Part shown: piece after piece, positions 26,105-34,649 of the stretch | Layout of the letters: every line of letters begins with the position of its first letter | Position numbering within the stretch: the first letter of the stretch is position 1 | Source of the DNA: Streptomyces sp. CB02009 | GTDB taxonomy: Bacteria > Actinomycetota > Actinomycetes > Streptomycetales > Streptomycetaceae | DNA: 64,000 nt | Assembly (NCBI RefSeq): GCF_001905825.1 | Contig: NZ_LIVV01000001.1 | Location: 1,130,379-1,194,378, forward strand | Direction of reading: 5' to 3' | Notes under the pieces: model-generated | What the model was told of the DNA's origin: nothing | Database searches by the model: none | Seen by the model: only the letters and a program-made list of their open reading frames with translations | Program-made: the position numbers and the translations under genes

Positions 26105-26467
26105 ATGCACATCGCGTACTGGATCACCGCCGGACTGCTCGCCCTCTTCTACCTCTACGCAGGCGCGGTGAAGGCCTTTCGGAGCAGAGATCGACTCCGC
26201 CCGATGATGGCCTGGGTCGATCGCATTCCCCTGCCTGCCGTCAGAGCACTGGGCGTGGTCGAGATACTCGGCGCGGTCGGGCTGATCCTGCCGCCTCTGA
26301 CCGGCATCGCGCCCTGGCTGGCGATGGCCGCGGCCATCGGTTTCGTACTGCTGCAGGTCGGTGCGATCGCGGTGCATCTGACCGGCGAAGACCGTCGGAT
26401 CGCACTCAACGTCGGGCTCATCGCCACTGCGGGAGTGGATGCCTGGCTGGCCACCATCTGGTGGTGA
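26105..26467 (+). CDS. DoxX-family membrane protein
   Basis: 120-aa integral membrane protein with about four hydrophobic helices. It starts MHIAYWITAGLLALFYLYAG, then GVVEILGAVGLILPPL, WLAMAAAIGFVLLQVGAIAV and a C-terminal segment. GRNI-type SD (GGAAGG) precedes ATG 26105. DoxX proteins are associated with quinone/thiosulfate oxidation and thiol redox homeostasis; the precise role here is unknown. Probably controlled by the divergent LysR regulator. Confidence 0.85.
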   Translation: MHIAYWITAGLLALFYLYAGAVKAFRSRDRLRPMMAWVDRIPLPAVRALGVVEILGAVGLILPPLTGIAPWLAMAAAIGFVLLQVGAIAVHLTGEDRRIALNVGLIATAGVDAWLATIWW

Positions 26468-26477
26468 GGGTGTGGTC

Positions 26478-26517
26478 CACTCCGCGGCCTGTGCCGATCG
26501 GCACAGGCCGCGGAGTG
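26478..26517. terminator. Perfect 40-bp palindrome, bidirectional terminator
   Basis: Bases 26478-26517 are a perfect 40-bp palindrome centred on GATC (each arm 20 bp, starting CACTCCGCGGCCTGTGCC). It lies between the convergent DoxX (+) and DUF4230 (-) stops and would terminate both. Confidence 0.85.
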
Positions 26518-26536
26518 TGGTCCGTGCCGATGCGGC

Positions 26537-27217
26537 TCATACGTAGGTGACCGTCACCCGTTCGAAGCCGAGGCCGCCCAGGAGCTTCTGCAGCATCTCG
26601 GTGGTGTTCCGCTCCGCACGCGACGTCAGGCCGGACTCGCGAGCCGCGTCGCTGATGCGCTGGGCGGCGAGGACGTTGACGGCCTGCTCGTTCGCGGGGT
26701 TGTCCGAGAAGAGATCGCCCAGCCGGTCCAGCAGACCACGCTGCTTCGACACGGCGTACGAGCGCTCGGGATCGAGCGAGGGAGCGGCCAGCTGGGCGTG
26801 CGGCAGGCGCAGGGTGGCCTCGGTCCGGCCGGCGTCGACGGTCACGGCGTCGTTCCCGAGGCCGCCCAGCTCGACGTACGCGCCGACGCTGCCGTTCGCC
26901 ACGTAGAGGGTGCGGGTTCCGCGGATCGAGTCCGGCAGGAACCGCGCGTCGTGCTCCAGGTCGACCACGACCTGGTAGGTCCCGGCTGCGCCCTCGTACC
27001 GGCTCAGGTCCTGGACGGACTGCAGGACGGCGGGACCGGAGCGGTCCTTCACCTCCGTCCCGAAGACGTCGAGACCGGGGAGCTTGAAGAACTGGCCGAT
27101 CAGCATGAGGGCGACGGCGAGCACGAGCAGTGCGCCGATGACGAGACGCCACCGTCCTCGGGGTCGTCTCGACGTCCGTTGGGGCGGCGAAGGTCTGTTC
27201 TCGGTGTCTTCTCCCAT
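26537..27217 (-). CDS. DUF4230 membrane-anchored protein
   Basis: 226 aa. A short basic N-terminus is followed by a single transmembrane segment (LVIGALLVLAVALMLIGQFF, about residues 26-45) and an extracellular DUF4230 domain (SVQDLSRYEGAAGTYQVVVD, YVELGGLGNDAVTVDAG, LLGGLGFERVTVTYV). This family has no assigned function. ATG 27217. Divergent from VanZ with 183 bp between. Confidence 0.85.
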   Translation of the reverse strand: MGEDTENRPSPPQRTSRRPRGRWRLVIGALLVLAVALMLIGQFFKLPGLDVFGTEVKDRSGPAVLQSVQDLSRYEGAAGTYQVVVDLEHDARFLPDSIRGTRTLYVANGSVGAYVELGGLGNDAVTVDAGRTEATLRLPHAQLAAPSLDPERSYAVSKQRGLLDRLGDLFSDNPANEQAVNVLAAQRISDAARESGLTSRAERNTTEMLQKLLGGLGFERVTVTYV

Positions 27218-27400
27218 GCTCGCCTGGTGCCCGCGTCGACGCCTCTCATTCCCAACTGGGCTCACAGTGCTACGGGTTGACGCTCCTGAGGCAGGTGTTC
27301 CCGGCGGGATGGCATCGATACAACCGCACGGCATGCCGCCACCTGGACGGGGTACGCGGGTGTCTGTTCGCACGTGGTTGTTCAGGGGAGGAAGAGGCAC

Positions 27401-28189
27401 ATGATCGATTGGAGAGCGTCGTTGAGCCGGGCCGGAGCGGTGACAGGCAGGACGGCTGCGCCCGTCGAGAAGAAGCCGGCCGGGACCGGGGCGGGTCGGA
27501 GCGCCGGGGGAGGTGCCGAGCCGGCCGGTACGAGCGTGGGTGAGGCCGAGTCGGGGTCCCGAGCGTCGAAGACCAAAGCGAAGGTGAAGGCGAAGGCAGG
27601 GCTAGGGACTGGTGCCGGTGCCGGTGCCGGAGCAGAGCCCGAGGCCAAGACGAAGCCCTCAGAGCCTGAGGCGAAGGCGGCACCCCCCGTCCGCCGAGGT
27701 CCGGGGCGGTTCGTCCGGGTGCTGGTGACCCTTGTCGCCCTCGCGGGCATGGTGGGGTTCGCCGTGGTCCTGGCCCGGCTCACCCTGGAGGCCTCGCCCG
27801 CGTCCGTATCCCTCACCCACAGCAATCTGACACCGGGTCGATCGATCGAGAACTACCTCAATCAGCCCGGCTTCGTGGACACCGTCAAGCAGCTCGGGGG
27901 AAACATCGCCCTCGGTGTTCCCTTCGGGATCCTGCTGCCGCTCCTGTCCCTCAAGGCGCGCGGATTCCTTCGAGTCGCGCTGATCACCGCGGCCACCATG
28001 CTGCTGGTGGAACTGGTGCAGGGCGCGCTCGTCACGGGACGGGCCTTCGACGTCGACGACGTCCTCCTCAACACCACGGGAGCGCTCCTCGGATACGTGT
28101 TCCTCGGCCGGCGGCTGGGGCGCATCGTCCGCCCTCGCACCCAACCCCACTGGTGGCAGCGGCGGCGTCTCAGTGACTCGTCTCAGTGA
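27401..28189 (+). CDS. VanZ-family membrane protein with low-complexity N-terminal extension
   Basis: 262 aa. Residues 1-105 are a disordered Ala/Gly/Lys/Glu-rich extension; residues 110-250 form a VanZ domain with four hydrophobic helices and the family segment NIALGVPFGILLPLL plus VDDVLLNTTGALLGY. VanZ relatives give low-level teicoplanin resistance by unknown means; most actinobacterial homologues are uncharacterised. ATG 27401 follows GGGGAGGAAGAGG. The stop codon (28187-28189) lies inside a 13-bp tandem repeat, so repeat-number changes would alter the C-terminus. Confidence 0.85.
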   Translation: MIDWRASLSRAGAVTGRTAAPVEKKPAGTGAGRSAGGGAEPAGTSVGEAESGSRASKTKAKVKAKAGLGTGAGAGAGAEPEAKTKPSEPEAKAAPPVRRGPGRFVRVLVTLVALAGMVGFAVVLARLTLEASPASVSLTHSNLTPGRSIENYLNQPGFVDTVKQLGGNIALGVPFGILLPLLSLKARGFLRVALITAATMLLVELVQGALVTGRAFDVDDVLLNTTGALLGYVFLGRRLGRIVRPRTQPHWWQRRRLSDSSQ

Positions 28190-28204
28190 CTCGTCTCAGT
28201 GACT
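28166..28204. repeat. 13-bp tandem repeat spanning the vanZ-like stop codon
   Basis: Three exact copies of CGTCTCAGTGACT (28166-28178, 28179-28191, 28192-28204) and a degenerate fourth. The VanZ stop falls in copy 2. A 13-bp unit is not a multiple of three, so gain or loss shifts the frame. Confidence 0.85.
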
Positions 28205-28238
28205 CGTCCCACTGACGTCGGTGCGTGGCGGCACGGCC

Positions 28239-28337
28239 CCGGAGCGACCGCGGGTGCCGGCCGACCCGGCTCCGGAGCGGCTGAGGGCACCCGCCGACCC
28301 GACTCCGGAGCGACCGCGGGCACCCGCCGAACCAATG
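28239..28337. repeat. 33-bp imperfect tandem repeat, three copies
   Basis: Units 28239-28271, 28272-28304 and 28305-28337 each begin CCGGAGCG and end in GCCGAC/AACC-type sequence. They lie between the convergent VanZ and LysR genes. The plus strand could encode an 11-residue Pro/Arg repeat, but no start or SD supports a gene. Confidence 0.75.
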
Positions 28338-28366
28338 CCTGAGCCCGCCGGACCTGAAGCGGTCCA

Positions 28367-29239
28367 TCAGGCGTCATGGAGCGACCGCAGCAGATGGCGC
28401 AGGGCAGGGCCTGGTGGACCCGGACGCGCTGCCAGGTACGTCGTGACGTCCAGCCCGGCGAGGGGACGCAGCGCCACCCGGGGGACCGGTGGCAGTCCCC
28501 GGACCTCGTAGAAGACGGTCCATGACGCTGTCGGGGCCGTACCGATCGCGGTGAGCGTCGCTTGCAGCCCGGTGAAGGGCGGTCCAGGAGGCGGCACCGC
28601 CCCGGCCGCTCGGCACGCACCGAGGATCAGGTCATGGAAGGGCGCGTTGTCCTCGCGCGGGGCGAGCCGCAGCGGCAGGGAAGTCAACTGGTCCAGTCGG
28701 AGCGCGGGTTCCGTGGCGAGAGGATGGTTCGCGGGCAGGGCCACGTGGAGCGGATCCCGCCACAGAGGCAGCAGCGTCAGTCCGGGGGCCGACCCCACCG
28801 CCCGTACCAACGCCGCTTCCAGTTCCCCCGAGCGCACCGCGGCCAGCCGTTCGGCCACGGGCAGGCTCCGCAGCCGTACCTGAAGCAGGGGTGCCCCGGC
28901 GGCGAGCGCGGCCAGGATGCGGTGGAGCCGATCCTCAGGGCCGTGGACGATGCCCAGACGCAGGATGCCGTCGTCGCCGGCCGCGATGTCGGCGGCCACC
29001 CGGGCCGTGCGGTCGGCGGCGGCAAGCACGGCGCGTGCCTCCGGCAGCATGCGTTCGCCCGCCGCGGAGAGCCGTACCCGCCGGGTCGTGCGGTCGAAGA
29101 GCACCATGCCCCAGGCGCGCTCCAGCCTGGCGATCTGCTGACTGACCGCCGACGGCACGATGCTGAGCCGCTCGGCGGCCCGGCCGAAGCCGCCCTCCTC
29201 CGCGACGGTCACGAAGTAGCGCAACTGCCTCAGCTCCAT
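28367..29239 (-). CDS. LysR-family transcriptional regulator
   Basis: 290 aa. The HTH is ELRQLRYFVTVAEEGGFGRA with LSIVPSAVSQQIARLERAWG; the effector domain includes ILRLGIVHGPEDRL and RSGELEAALVRAVG. ATG 29239 follows GAGGGGGGTGG. Divergent from the cupin gene with 165 bp between. The intergenic region has GAACCA and TGGTTC half-sites (around 29301 and 29332) that could serve the regulator. Confidence 0.9.
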   Translation of the reverse strand: MELRQLRYFVTVAEEGGFGRAAERLSIVPSAVSQQIARLERAWGMVLFDRTTRRVRLSAAGERMLPEARAVLAAADRTARVAADIAAGDDGILRLGIVHGPEDRLHRILAALAAGAPLLQVRLRSLPVAERLAAVRSGELEAALVRAVGSAPGLTLLPLWRDPLHVALPANHPLATEPALRLDQLTSLPLRLAPREDNAPFHDLILGACRAAGAVPPPGPPFTGLQATLTAIGTAPTASWTVFYEVRGLPPVPRVALRPLAGLDVTTYLAARPGPPGPALRHLLRSLHDA

Positions 29240-29404
29240 GCCACCCCCCTCCCGTACCTCGCGCCCTGTGGCCCTCGCCCCGCCGTGATCATTCGTCACG
29301 AACCATGAATTCTCCCTTCGGTAACCGCCGGTGGTTCACGGCTGCTTCCCGGGCTCGAATGGGATGCAGCGAACCGACCGACCGTGAGACGAGGAGAGAC
29401 GGGC

Positions 29405-29929
29405 ATGGGCGAGGACCGAGAAGCTCTGATCGTGCAGGCGGAAGAGGCCGAGCGGATCCCCCTTCCGCATGGCGGAGGCTTCGTCCTGCTGGCGGACGCG
29501 CGGGACACCGGCGGCGCGCTGGGGGCGAACCGCCTCACGCTCGGCCCGGGCGCCACCGGCGCCCGCCCCCACATCCACACCCGCTCGACCGAGCTGTTCC
29601 ACGTGCTGGAGGGAGTCATGTGGTTCGACGTCGACGGCCGCACGACGACCGTCACTGCCGGCGGGCTCGTCTCGGTCCCGCCCGGGATGCCGCACTCGTT
29701 CGGGGCGGTCCCCGACACGACGGCGGAACTGCTGTCCGTCCTGGCCCCCGGCGTCGACCGCTTCGAGTACTTCCGCACCCTGGGGCGCATCCAGTACGGG
29801 CAGGAGGCCTTCGACGACCTCCTGCAGCACCAGGAACGCTACGACGTCCACTTTCTGCCGGACCCCCCGCCCGTCTCCGCGGCCCTCCCCCGAATCCCCC
29901 ACCTCCCCCACCTCCCTCATCCGCGGTGA
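29405..29929 (+). CDS. Cupin-domain protein
   Basis: 174 aa with the two cupin motifs. Motif 1 is GARPHIHTRSTELFHVLEG (metal His residues and Glu); motif 2 is SVPPGMPHSFGAV (His). Cupins of this size include dioxygenases, isomerases and sensors; the substrate is not predictable. The C-terminus is Pro/His-rich (IPHLPHLPHPR). ATG 29405 follows GAGGAGAGA. Probably controlled by the divergent LysR. Its 3' end overlaps the convergent phosphatase gene by 13 bp. Confidence 0.88.
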   Translation: MGEDREALIVQAEEAERIPLPHGGGFVLLADARDTGGALGANRLTLGPGATGARPHIHTRSTELFHVLEGVMWFDVDGRTTTVTAGGLVSVPPGMPHSFGAVPDTTAELLSVLAPGVDRFEYFRTLGRIQYGQEAFDDLLQHQERYDVHFLPDPPPVSAALPRIPHLPHLPHPR

Positions 29930-31113
29930 GCCGGTTCTCCCGACGTCGTGGGGTGCCACTCGATCAACAGGATCGTGGCGTCGTCGCGCAGCTTGTGGTC
30001 CTGGTGGTGCCGCAGGCTCTGGACCAGTCGGCGCAGGGCCTCGGGGGCCGGGTCGCCCGCGGCGGTGGCGCGGATGACCGTGTCGGCCAGCCGCTGTTCG
30101 CCGTAGAGGTCACCGTCGGGGGAGCGCGCTTCGGTGACGCCGTCGCTGTACATGAGGATCCGGTCGCCGGGCTGGAGGCGCTGCCGGTGCTCGGTGGGCG
30201 GCGACGCGAGGAGAAAGCCCCAGCCGAGCGGGAGGTCCGGCTCGCGTTCCAGGGCGTTGCGTACGACCCGGCCGGCGCGGATCAGCAGCGGTGCGGGGTG
30301 CCCGCAATTGATCCAGGTGAGGACCCCGCCTGCGGTGTCCAGATGGGCGACGACGGCCGTCATCAGCCGGTCGGTGAACCAGTCGGCCATGATCCGGTCG
30401 ATCGAGGTGACGATGTCGGACAGGGAGCCGCCCGAGCGGCGGGTCGCGCGACAGGCGGCGAGCCCGGCGGCGCTGGCCCCGCCGGAGGCGAGATCGTGCC
30501 CCATGGAGTCGAGGACGGTCAGATGGAGTCCGTTGCCGTCCAGGGAGTGGTCGAAGGTGTCACCGCCGATGTCGTACGCGGGCTCGAGCACCGCCGAGGA
30601 GGTCGCCTCCGTGGTGCCGATCGTCCGAGGCGGCAGGAACGCCCACAAGAGCTCGGCCTGCACCGTCATCGCCCGCCACCGCTCGGCCTGTACCAGCAGA
30701 TCGCTGTGGGAGGCCTGCGACACCAGGAGAAGGGCGGCCATGCCCGCGAGGGCCGCGCAGCCCTCCAGCAGGGCGGAGTCGAGGGCGGGCGCGGTGACCT
30801 TCAGTACGCCGAGACGCTCGGCTCCGTCGATCATCGGCAGCCAGGCGGTGGCACCGTCCCGCGACTGCTGCACCGTCTCCGTCCGGTACGCCAGGCCTGC
30901 CAGCGAGGTGTCGATGTCCAGGGTCCGCTGGTTCTCGGCCAGGGGCAGCGGCAGGGCGATGAGGCGGATCTGCTGCAGATCGGCCACGTACATGGCGCTG
31001 TCCGTCAGCCCCATGCTCCGTCCCGCGTCGTACACCGCGGTCGCGAGTTCGCGCCCGGACAGCAGGGGGGACCGGGCCAGCAGATCGGCAAGAACACCCT
31101 CGAAGGCCGCCAC
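29917..31113 (-). CDS. GAF-SpoIIE (PP2C) serine phosphatase
   Basis: 398 aa. An N-terminal GAF-like sensor (residues ~10-150) precedes a PPM/SpoIIE phosphatase domain. Metal-binding motifs are seen: YDIGGDTFDH, LDSMGHDLASGG, ILMYSDGVTEARS and RDDATILLIEW. Such proteins dephosphorylate anti-anti-sigma factors to release stress sigma factors in actinobacteria; no STAS or RsbW partner is adjacent. GTG 31113 with SD GGGAGA. The stop overlaps the cupin gene end. Confidence 0.9.
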   Translation of the reverse strand: MAAFEGVLADLLARSPLLSGRELATAVYDAGRSMGLTDSAMYVADLQQIRLIALPLPLAENQRTLDIDTSLAGLAYRTETVQQSRDGATAWLPMIDGAERLGVLKVTAPALDSALLEGCAALAGMAALLLVSQASHSDLLVQAERWRAMTVQAELLWAFLPPRTIGTTEATSSAVLEPAYDIGGDTFDHSLDGNGLHLTVLDSMGHDLASGGASAAGLAACRATRRSGGSLSDIVTSIDRIMADWFTDRLMTAVVAHLDTAGGVLTWINCGHPAPLLIRAGRVVRNALEREPDLPLGWGFLLASPPTEHRQRLQPGDRILMYSDGVTEARSPDGDLYGEQRLADTVIRATAAGDPAPEALRRLVQSLRHHQDHKLRDDATILLIEWHPTTSGEPAHRG

Positions 31114-31467
31114 GCGATCTCCCTACGCCTCCGGACCTGCCTCGGGTGCCTTCAGGCTAGGCAGAGGCCGGTCGTGATCGCATCCTCCTCGGAGGGGGGC
31201 CGTCCGCGGTGGACGGCCCGCTCCGGCCGGTCGGCGGTGGACGGCCCCCTCCGAGCCGTGCGAGGTGGAAGATTCGGGGAGGAGGGCGGCCGTCGGGGGT
31301 ACCGGGCAGCATGCACCGGATGCCGTGGAGCCCCGTCGGCAGCGGTGCCGCAATCGACGCGGCAATCGCCCCGCCAGGTGGTGGGCGCGGGTGGCCGGGA
31401 GCAGTGTGGGAGGTATCCACGGCCGCGGAGGTCCGGCCACGGGCTCGGACGACGGAGGACGCCCCCG
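31114..31467. other. 354-bp divergent promoter region with inverted and direct repeats
   Basis: This gap between the divergent phosphatase and PRC-barrel genes holds a perfect stem with 9-bp arms (GGGCCGTCC 31197-31205, GGACGGCCC 31211-31219). The CGGTGGACGGCCC segment is repeated about 38 bp further on. No gene is supported. Confidence 0.6.
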
Positions 31468-31824
31468 ATGATTCAGTCAGCCGACATCCGTGAGTGGCGG
31501 ACCCAGGACGTGGTCGATCCCGACGGCCACAAGATCGGCACTCTCGAGGCGATCTACGTGGACACGAGTACGGACGAGCCCGCCATGGCGACCGTGGAGG
31601 TGGGGCTGCCGACCCGCCGCCGTCTGGTCTTCGTCCCGCTCGACGACGCGGTCGTGGGGCCCGGCTACGTCCGGGTCGCCTACGGGAAGGCGCTCGTGAA
31701 GGACTGCCCCTCGATGGGCACGGACGACATCCTTCCCGCGGAGGAGGAGCCCGCGGTGTTCCACCACTACGGTCTGGCCTACCAGCCCGGCGCCAACGGC
31801 GAGCGCCAGCTCGCACGGCGCTGA
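31468..31824 (+). CDS. PRC-barrel domain protein
   Basis: 118 aa. The N-terminus IREWRTQDVVDPDGHKIGTL with AIYVDTSTDEPAMATVEVGL and RLVFVPLDDAVVG is the PRC-barrel fold seen in RimM and photosystem H subunits and in many actinobacterial stress proteins. It is cytoplasmic and without a signal peptide. ATG 31468. Its neighbours (SpoIIE phosphatase, thioredoxin-fold protein) suggest a stress setting. Confidence 0.85.
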   Translation: MIQSADIREWRTQDVVDPDGHKIGTLEAIYVDTSTDEPAMATVEVGLPTRRRLVFVPLDDAVVGPGYVRVAYGKALVKDCPSMGTDDILPAEEEPAVFHHYGLAYQPGANGERQLARR

Positions 31825-31872
31825 CAACGGGCGTTGCCCGGGCACGTCAGGCGGGTCGATAGCCTGCACTTC

Positions 31873-32310
31873 ATGATGCGTTTGTGGGCAGTGCCGATTC
31901 TGCTCGTGCTCTGCGGCTCGGCCGTCGCGACCGGACTCCTCCGCAACGGGCGCCCCGGCGAGGCGATGGCACTCCTCGTGTTGTTCCTGCTGCTCGCCGT
32001 GACGAACTCGCCTCTGATCTTCCCGAGGTCGATCGGCGCCCTGGAGGCGCAGCGCCGCAGCGCGGAGGACGGGCGGCCGATCGTCTTCTGGCGGCCGGGG
32101 TGCGTCTTCTGCCTGCGTCTGCGCGTCCGGCTGGGGCGCAGAGCCCGACGGATGTACTGGGTGGACATCTGGCGTGACGAGGAGGGCGCGGCGGTGGTGC
32201 GTGCGGCCAACGACGGCAACGAGACGGTGCCGACCGTCCTCATCGAGGGTCGGCCCCACGTCAACCCGGATCCCGCCTGGGTACGGGAGCAGCTCCGCCG
32301 TCCCGCCTGA
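31873..32310 (+). CDS. Membrane-anchored glutaredoxin/mycoredoxin-like protein
   Basis: 145 aa. Two hydrophobic segments at the N-terminus (LWAVPILLVLCGSAVATGLL and AMALLVLFLLLAVT) are followed by a thioredoxin-fold domain. FWRPGCVFCLRLRVRLG carries the CxxC active site and NETVPTVLIEG the cis-Pro loop (TVP). It may reduce mixed disulfides with mycothiol at the membrane. ATG 31873 (MMRLW) is preferred over an upstream GTG or ATG because it begins the first hydrophobic segment. Confidence 0.85.
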   Translation: MMRLWAVPILLVLCGSAVATGLLRNGRPGEAMALLVLFLLLAVTNSPLIFPRSIGALEAQRRSAEDGRPIVFWRPGCVFCLRLRVRLGRRARRMYWVDIWRDEEGAAVVRAANDGNETVPTVLIEGRPHVNPDPAWVREQLRRPA

Positions 32311-32368
32311 CGGTCCGGGCGTGGTTAGAGCCCGCGCCGCCCTCACCGTCAGGCGGGACGGCCTCGCC

Positions 32369-32872
32369 TCATCCGTCGATGATCTTGCGTACGTTCTCCG
32401 GGCTCCCGCAGTCCGACGCCAGCAGCTTCGCGCGCTCCTTCAGGAACGCGGCGGCCAGCTCCGCCCTGCGCTCGTCGGGGACGTTCTCCCTCGCCCCGTT
32501 GAGGATCGTCCGCTCCTCCTCGTCGAGGTGATGGGAGACCGCCTTCACCAGCTCCTCCAGCCGTTCGTCCCACGCGTCGGAGCCCACGTCCTCGACCTCG
32601 AGAAGGGCCAGGAGCGCCTTGTTCCCCTCGGTGTGCTCCTCCGTCCCGTGCTCCACCTCCTCGTCGTCGACGCCCCGGAACCGCTTGAGCGCGCCGTAGA
32701 CCTCGGCCTCCTCGGCCTCGCCGTGCGCGATCAGCAGGGCCGAGAACTCCTTCAACGCGGCGGCGCGGTCGGCCTCGATGCTCCGCATCCGGCGGAAGAG
32801 GTCCTCCATGGTGCGGTGGTCCTTGAGAATCACCGCGACGACGTCCTGGTCCACCTTGCTGTCGGTGCTCAT
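32369..32872 (-). CDS. Hemerythrin-like (HHE) protein
   Basis: 167-aa four-helix hemerythrin HHE protein. Candidate di-iron ligands: LKDHRTMEDLF (His19), IAHGEAEEAEVYGAL (His and Glu), HGTEEHTEGNKALL (His residues) and SHHLDEEERTIL (His, Glu). It may sense or bind O2 or NO or store iron. ATG 32872 overlaps the YihY stop by 4 bp (ATGA), implying translational coupling. Confidence 0.9.
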   Translation of the reverse strand: MSTDSKVDQDVVAVILKDHRTMEDLFRRMRSIEADRAAALKEFSALLIAHGEAEEAEVYGALKRFRGVDDEEVEHGTEEHTEGNKALLALLEVEDVGSDAWDERLEELVKAVSHHLDEEERTILNGARENVPDERRAELAAAFLKERAKLLASDCGSPENVRKIIDG

Positions 32873-33816
32873 GCCGCTCTCCTCGCTCGACGTGCTCGTA
32901 CGACGCGGCTGCCCCCGCCACGTGGCCCGAAACGGGGGCCTCGGGCGTTCGGGCCGGGCCCTTCGACCCGGCGCAGGTCGCGGGCGTCCCAGGCGCGGGT
33001 GTCGCGCGGCTCGGTGTACGGCTCCTCGTCCGACGGCATTCCGCCGAGCACGGCCCGCTGCCGCACCGCCTCTGCGTCGAACTCCAGGCCGAGGAGCAGG
33101 GCGAGGTTGCCGATCCACAGCCACACGAGGAAGACGATGACGCCGGCCATGGTGCCGTAGGTCCTGTTGTACGAGGCGAAGGCGCCCACGTAGAGCGCGA
33201 ACCCGGCGGACGCCGCGGCCCACACCAACAGGGCGAGGACGCTGCCGGGAGTGATCCACAGGGGGAGCAGTTTCCACATCGGGCGGCCCTCGGGCATGTC
33301 GTAGACCTGGTTGGCCGCGCGCATGAACGCTCCGACGTATCCGGATGCCGACCACAGCGCGACCACCAACCCGACGACGGCCATGACCGAGCCCGTGGCG
33401 GCGTGGCCCTGCAACTGCTCCACCGCACGGCCCAGGACGTCGCGTGCGGGGCCGGGAGTCAGCTCGCGGACGGGGGCCAGGACCTTCTCGGTGGTCGACG
33501 TCCCGCCGAGACCGAGCAGGGACACGAGGACGAGCAGCGCGGGGAAGAAGGACAGAACGCCGTAGTACGTGAGGGCCGCCGCGCGGTCGGCCAGCTCGTC
33601 GTCCCCGAACTCCCGCACCGAGCCCTTGAGCACGGCGAGCCAGGACCGACGGGGAAGGTCCCGCGGATCGTCCGGTGCCCGTCGCTCCACTTCGGGCCCG
33701 GGGCCGACGTCCTCGGGGTCCGGTGTCCCGTGCGCCGGGGCCTCACCGGCCGGAGCCCGGCGTGCTGAGGCTCTCTCGGCGCGGCTGTCCTGCGCGGAGC
33801 GATTCGATTCGGCCAT
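32869..33816 (-). CDS. YihY/BrkB-family membrane protein
   Basis: 315-aa inner-membrane protein with six predicted hydrophobic helices. The conserved opening ALTYYGVLSFFPALLVLVSL is followed by SGYVGAFMRAANQVYD, GSVLALLVWAAASAGFALYV and GVIVFLVWLWIGNLALLLG. A charged N-terminal tail of ~70 residues precedes the first helix. The family has been proposed as transporters or virulence factors but is unassigned. It is coupled to the downstream hemerythrin gene (ATGA overlap). Confidence 0.9.
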   Translation of the reverse strand: MAESNRSAQDSRAERASARRAPAGEAPAHGTPDPEDVGPGPEVERRAPDDPRDLPRRSWLAVLKGSVREFGDDELADRAAALTYYGVLSFFPALLVLVSLLGLGGTSTTEKVLAPVRELTPGPARDVLGRAVEQLQGHAATGSVMAVVGLVVALWSASGYVGAFMRAANQVYDMPEGRPMWKLLPLWITPGSVLALLVWAAASAGFALYVGAFASYNRTYGTMAGVIVFLVWLWIGNLALLLGLEFDAEAVRQRAVLGGMPSDEEPYTEPRDTRAWDARDLRRVEGPGPNARGPRFGPRGGGSRVVRARRARRAA

Positions 33817-33962
33817 GCCCGCCCGGGATACCCCGGTGACGTGTCCCTACGCGCCTTCACGCGGCCTCGGAACGGTCAGTGAAAGTTCTGTGAACCGCGA
33901 GAACCGTCGGAGGTCGTGCCGCGAACCGTGTTTGCCCCGTCTGAGCCGGGCAGACGGACAGC

Positions 33963-34325
33963 ATGAGTGCCAGCGAATCGAGCAAGGAAGACCCGTCCCG
34001 TCACGGCGGCTCGCACGCCGCCGGCCCGAAGGGGGCGGACCCCGAGTCGACGACGGTGAGCGGAACGCTCACCGCGCTCCCCGCCCCGATGGCGGAGAAG
34101 ACCCTGGCGGCCATGCAGGCCGTACGGGGCACCGTCGGCCGGGGCGGCTGGATGTGGAGCGACCCGCATGCCCGCCTGGTCCTCGCAGGCGGCGCCACAG
34201 CAGGTACGGCGGCGGCTCTCACCGGGGCGTACGCGCTCGGGCTGAGGGCGGGACGTCGTCGTCGCGGTCTCCTGTCCCGGTTCACCGGGGGCTCGGGGTC
34301 GCGCGGTAGGCGGTCACACGGCTAG
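33963..34325 (+). CDS. Small membrane-associated hypothetical protein (120 aa)
   Basis: The N-terminal ~60 residues are polar and disordered; one hydrophobic segment lies near residues 72-92 (LVLAGGATAGTAAALTGAYA), followed by a basic C-terminus (RAGRRRRGLLSRF), so it is probably a single-pass protein with a cytoplasmic tail. Start ATG 33963. Divergent from YihY. Function unknown. Confidence 0.65.
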   Translation: MSASESSKEDPSRHGGSHAAGPKGADPESTTVSGTLTALPAPMAEKTLAAMQAVRGTVGRGGWMWSDPHARLVLAGGATAGTAAALTGAYALGLRAGRRRRGLLSRFTGGSGSRGRRSHG

Positions 34326-34334
34326 GACGGGACA

Positions 34335-34415
34335 CCGGTAGGGGTGGGGGTGGCGCCTGCGTCTCCCCCACAGCCGGGCTGGGGGTGGGCGCCTACGACC
34401 TCCCCCCACTACCGG
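34335..34415. terminator. Imperfect inverted repeat between convergent genes
   Basis: CCGGTAGGGGTGGGGG (34335-34350) pairs with CCCCCCACTACCGG (34402-34415), with further GGCGCC pairing inside. It lies between the stops of the 120-aa gene and the 70-aa gene and probably terminates both. Confidence 0.5.
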
Positions 34416-34436
34416 CCGTCCCCGTCCCCGGCGCCG

Positions 34437-34649
34437 TCAAGCCGCCTCGTACCGGTGGGGGCGGCTGCCTCGCCAGGTGACCCAGGCGGGATCGTCGAGC
34501 AGGTCCTGTGCCTCGGGAAGCCCGGCGCGACGGAGGAACTCGACGACGTCCTCGTCGCGGTGGGCCAGTCCTAGGATCTCGCCACGCACGGTGACCCGCC
34601 GGCCCCCGGTCGGGGAGGGCGCGTGGACGACTATCGGAGCGGTACCCAT
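34437..34649 (-). CDS. Small conserved protein (70 aa)
   Basis: ATG 34649 gives MGTAPIVVHAPSPTGGRRVT, with RGEILGLAHRDEDVVEFLRR, a helical C-terminus and typical codon use. The pattern looks like a small actinobacterial conserved protein. No function, signal peptide or metal site is seen. The in-frame upstream extension lacks an SD. Confidence 0.65.
   Translation of the reverse strand: MGTAPIVVHAPSPTGGRRVTVRGEILGLAHRDEDVVEFLRRAGLPEAQDLLDDPAWVTWRGSRPHRYEAA

Noticed and set aside
28221..28511. Proline/arginine repeat ORF downstream of VanZ
   Set aside because: Produced by the 33-bp tandem repeat; no SD and it runs into the LysR gene on the opposite strand.
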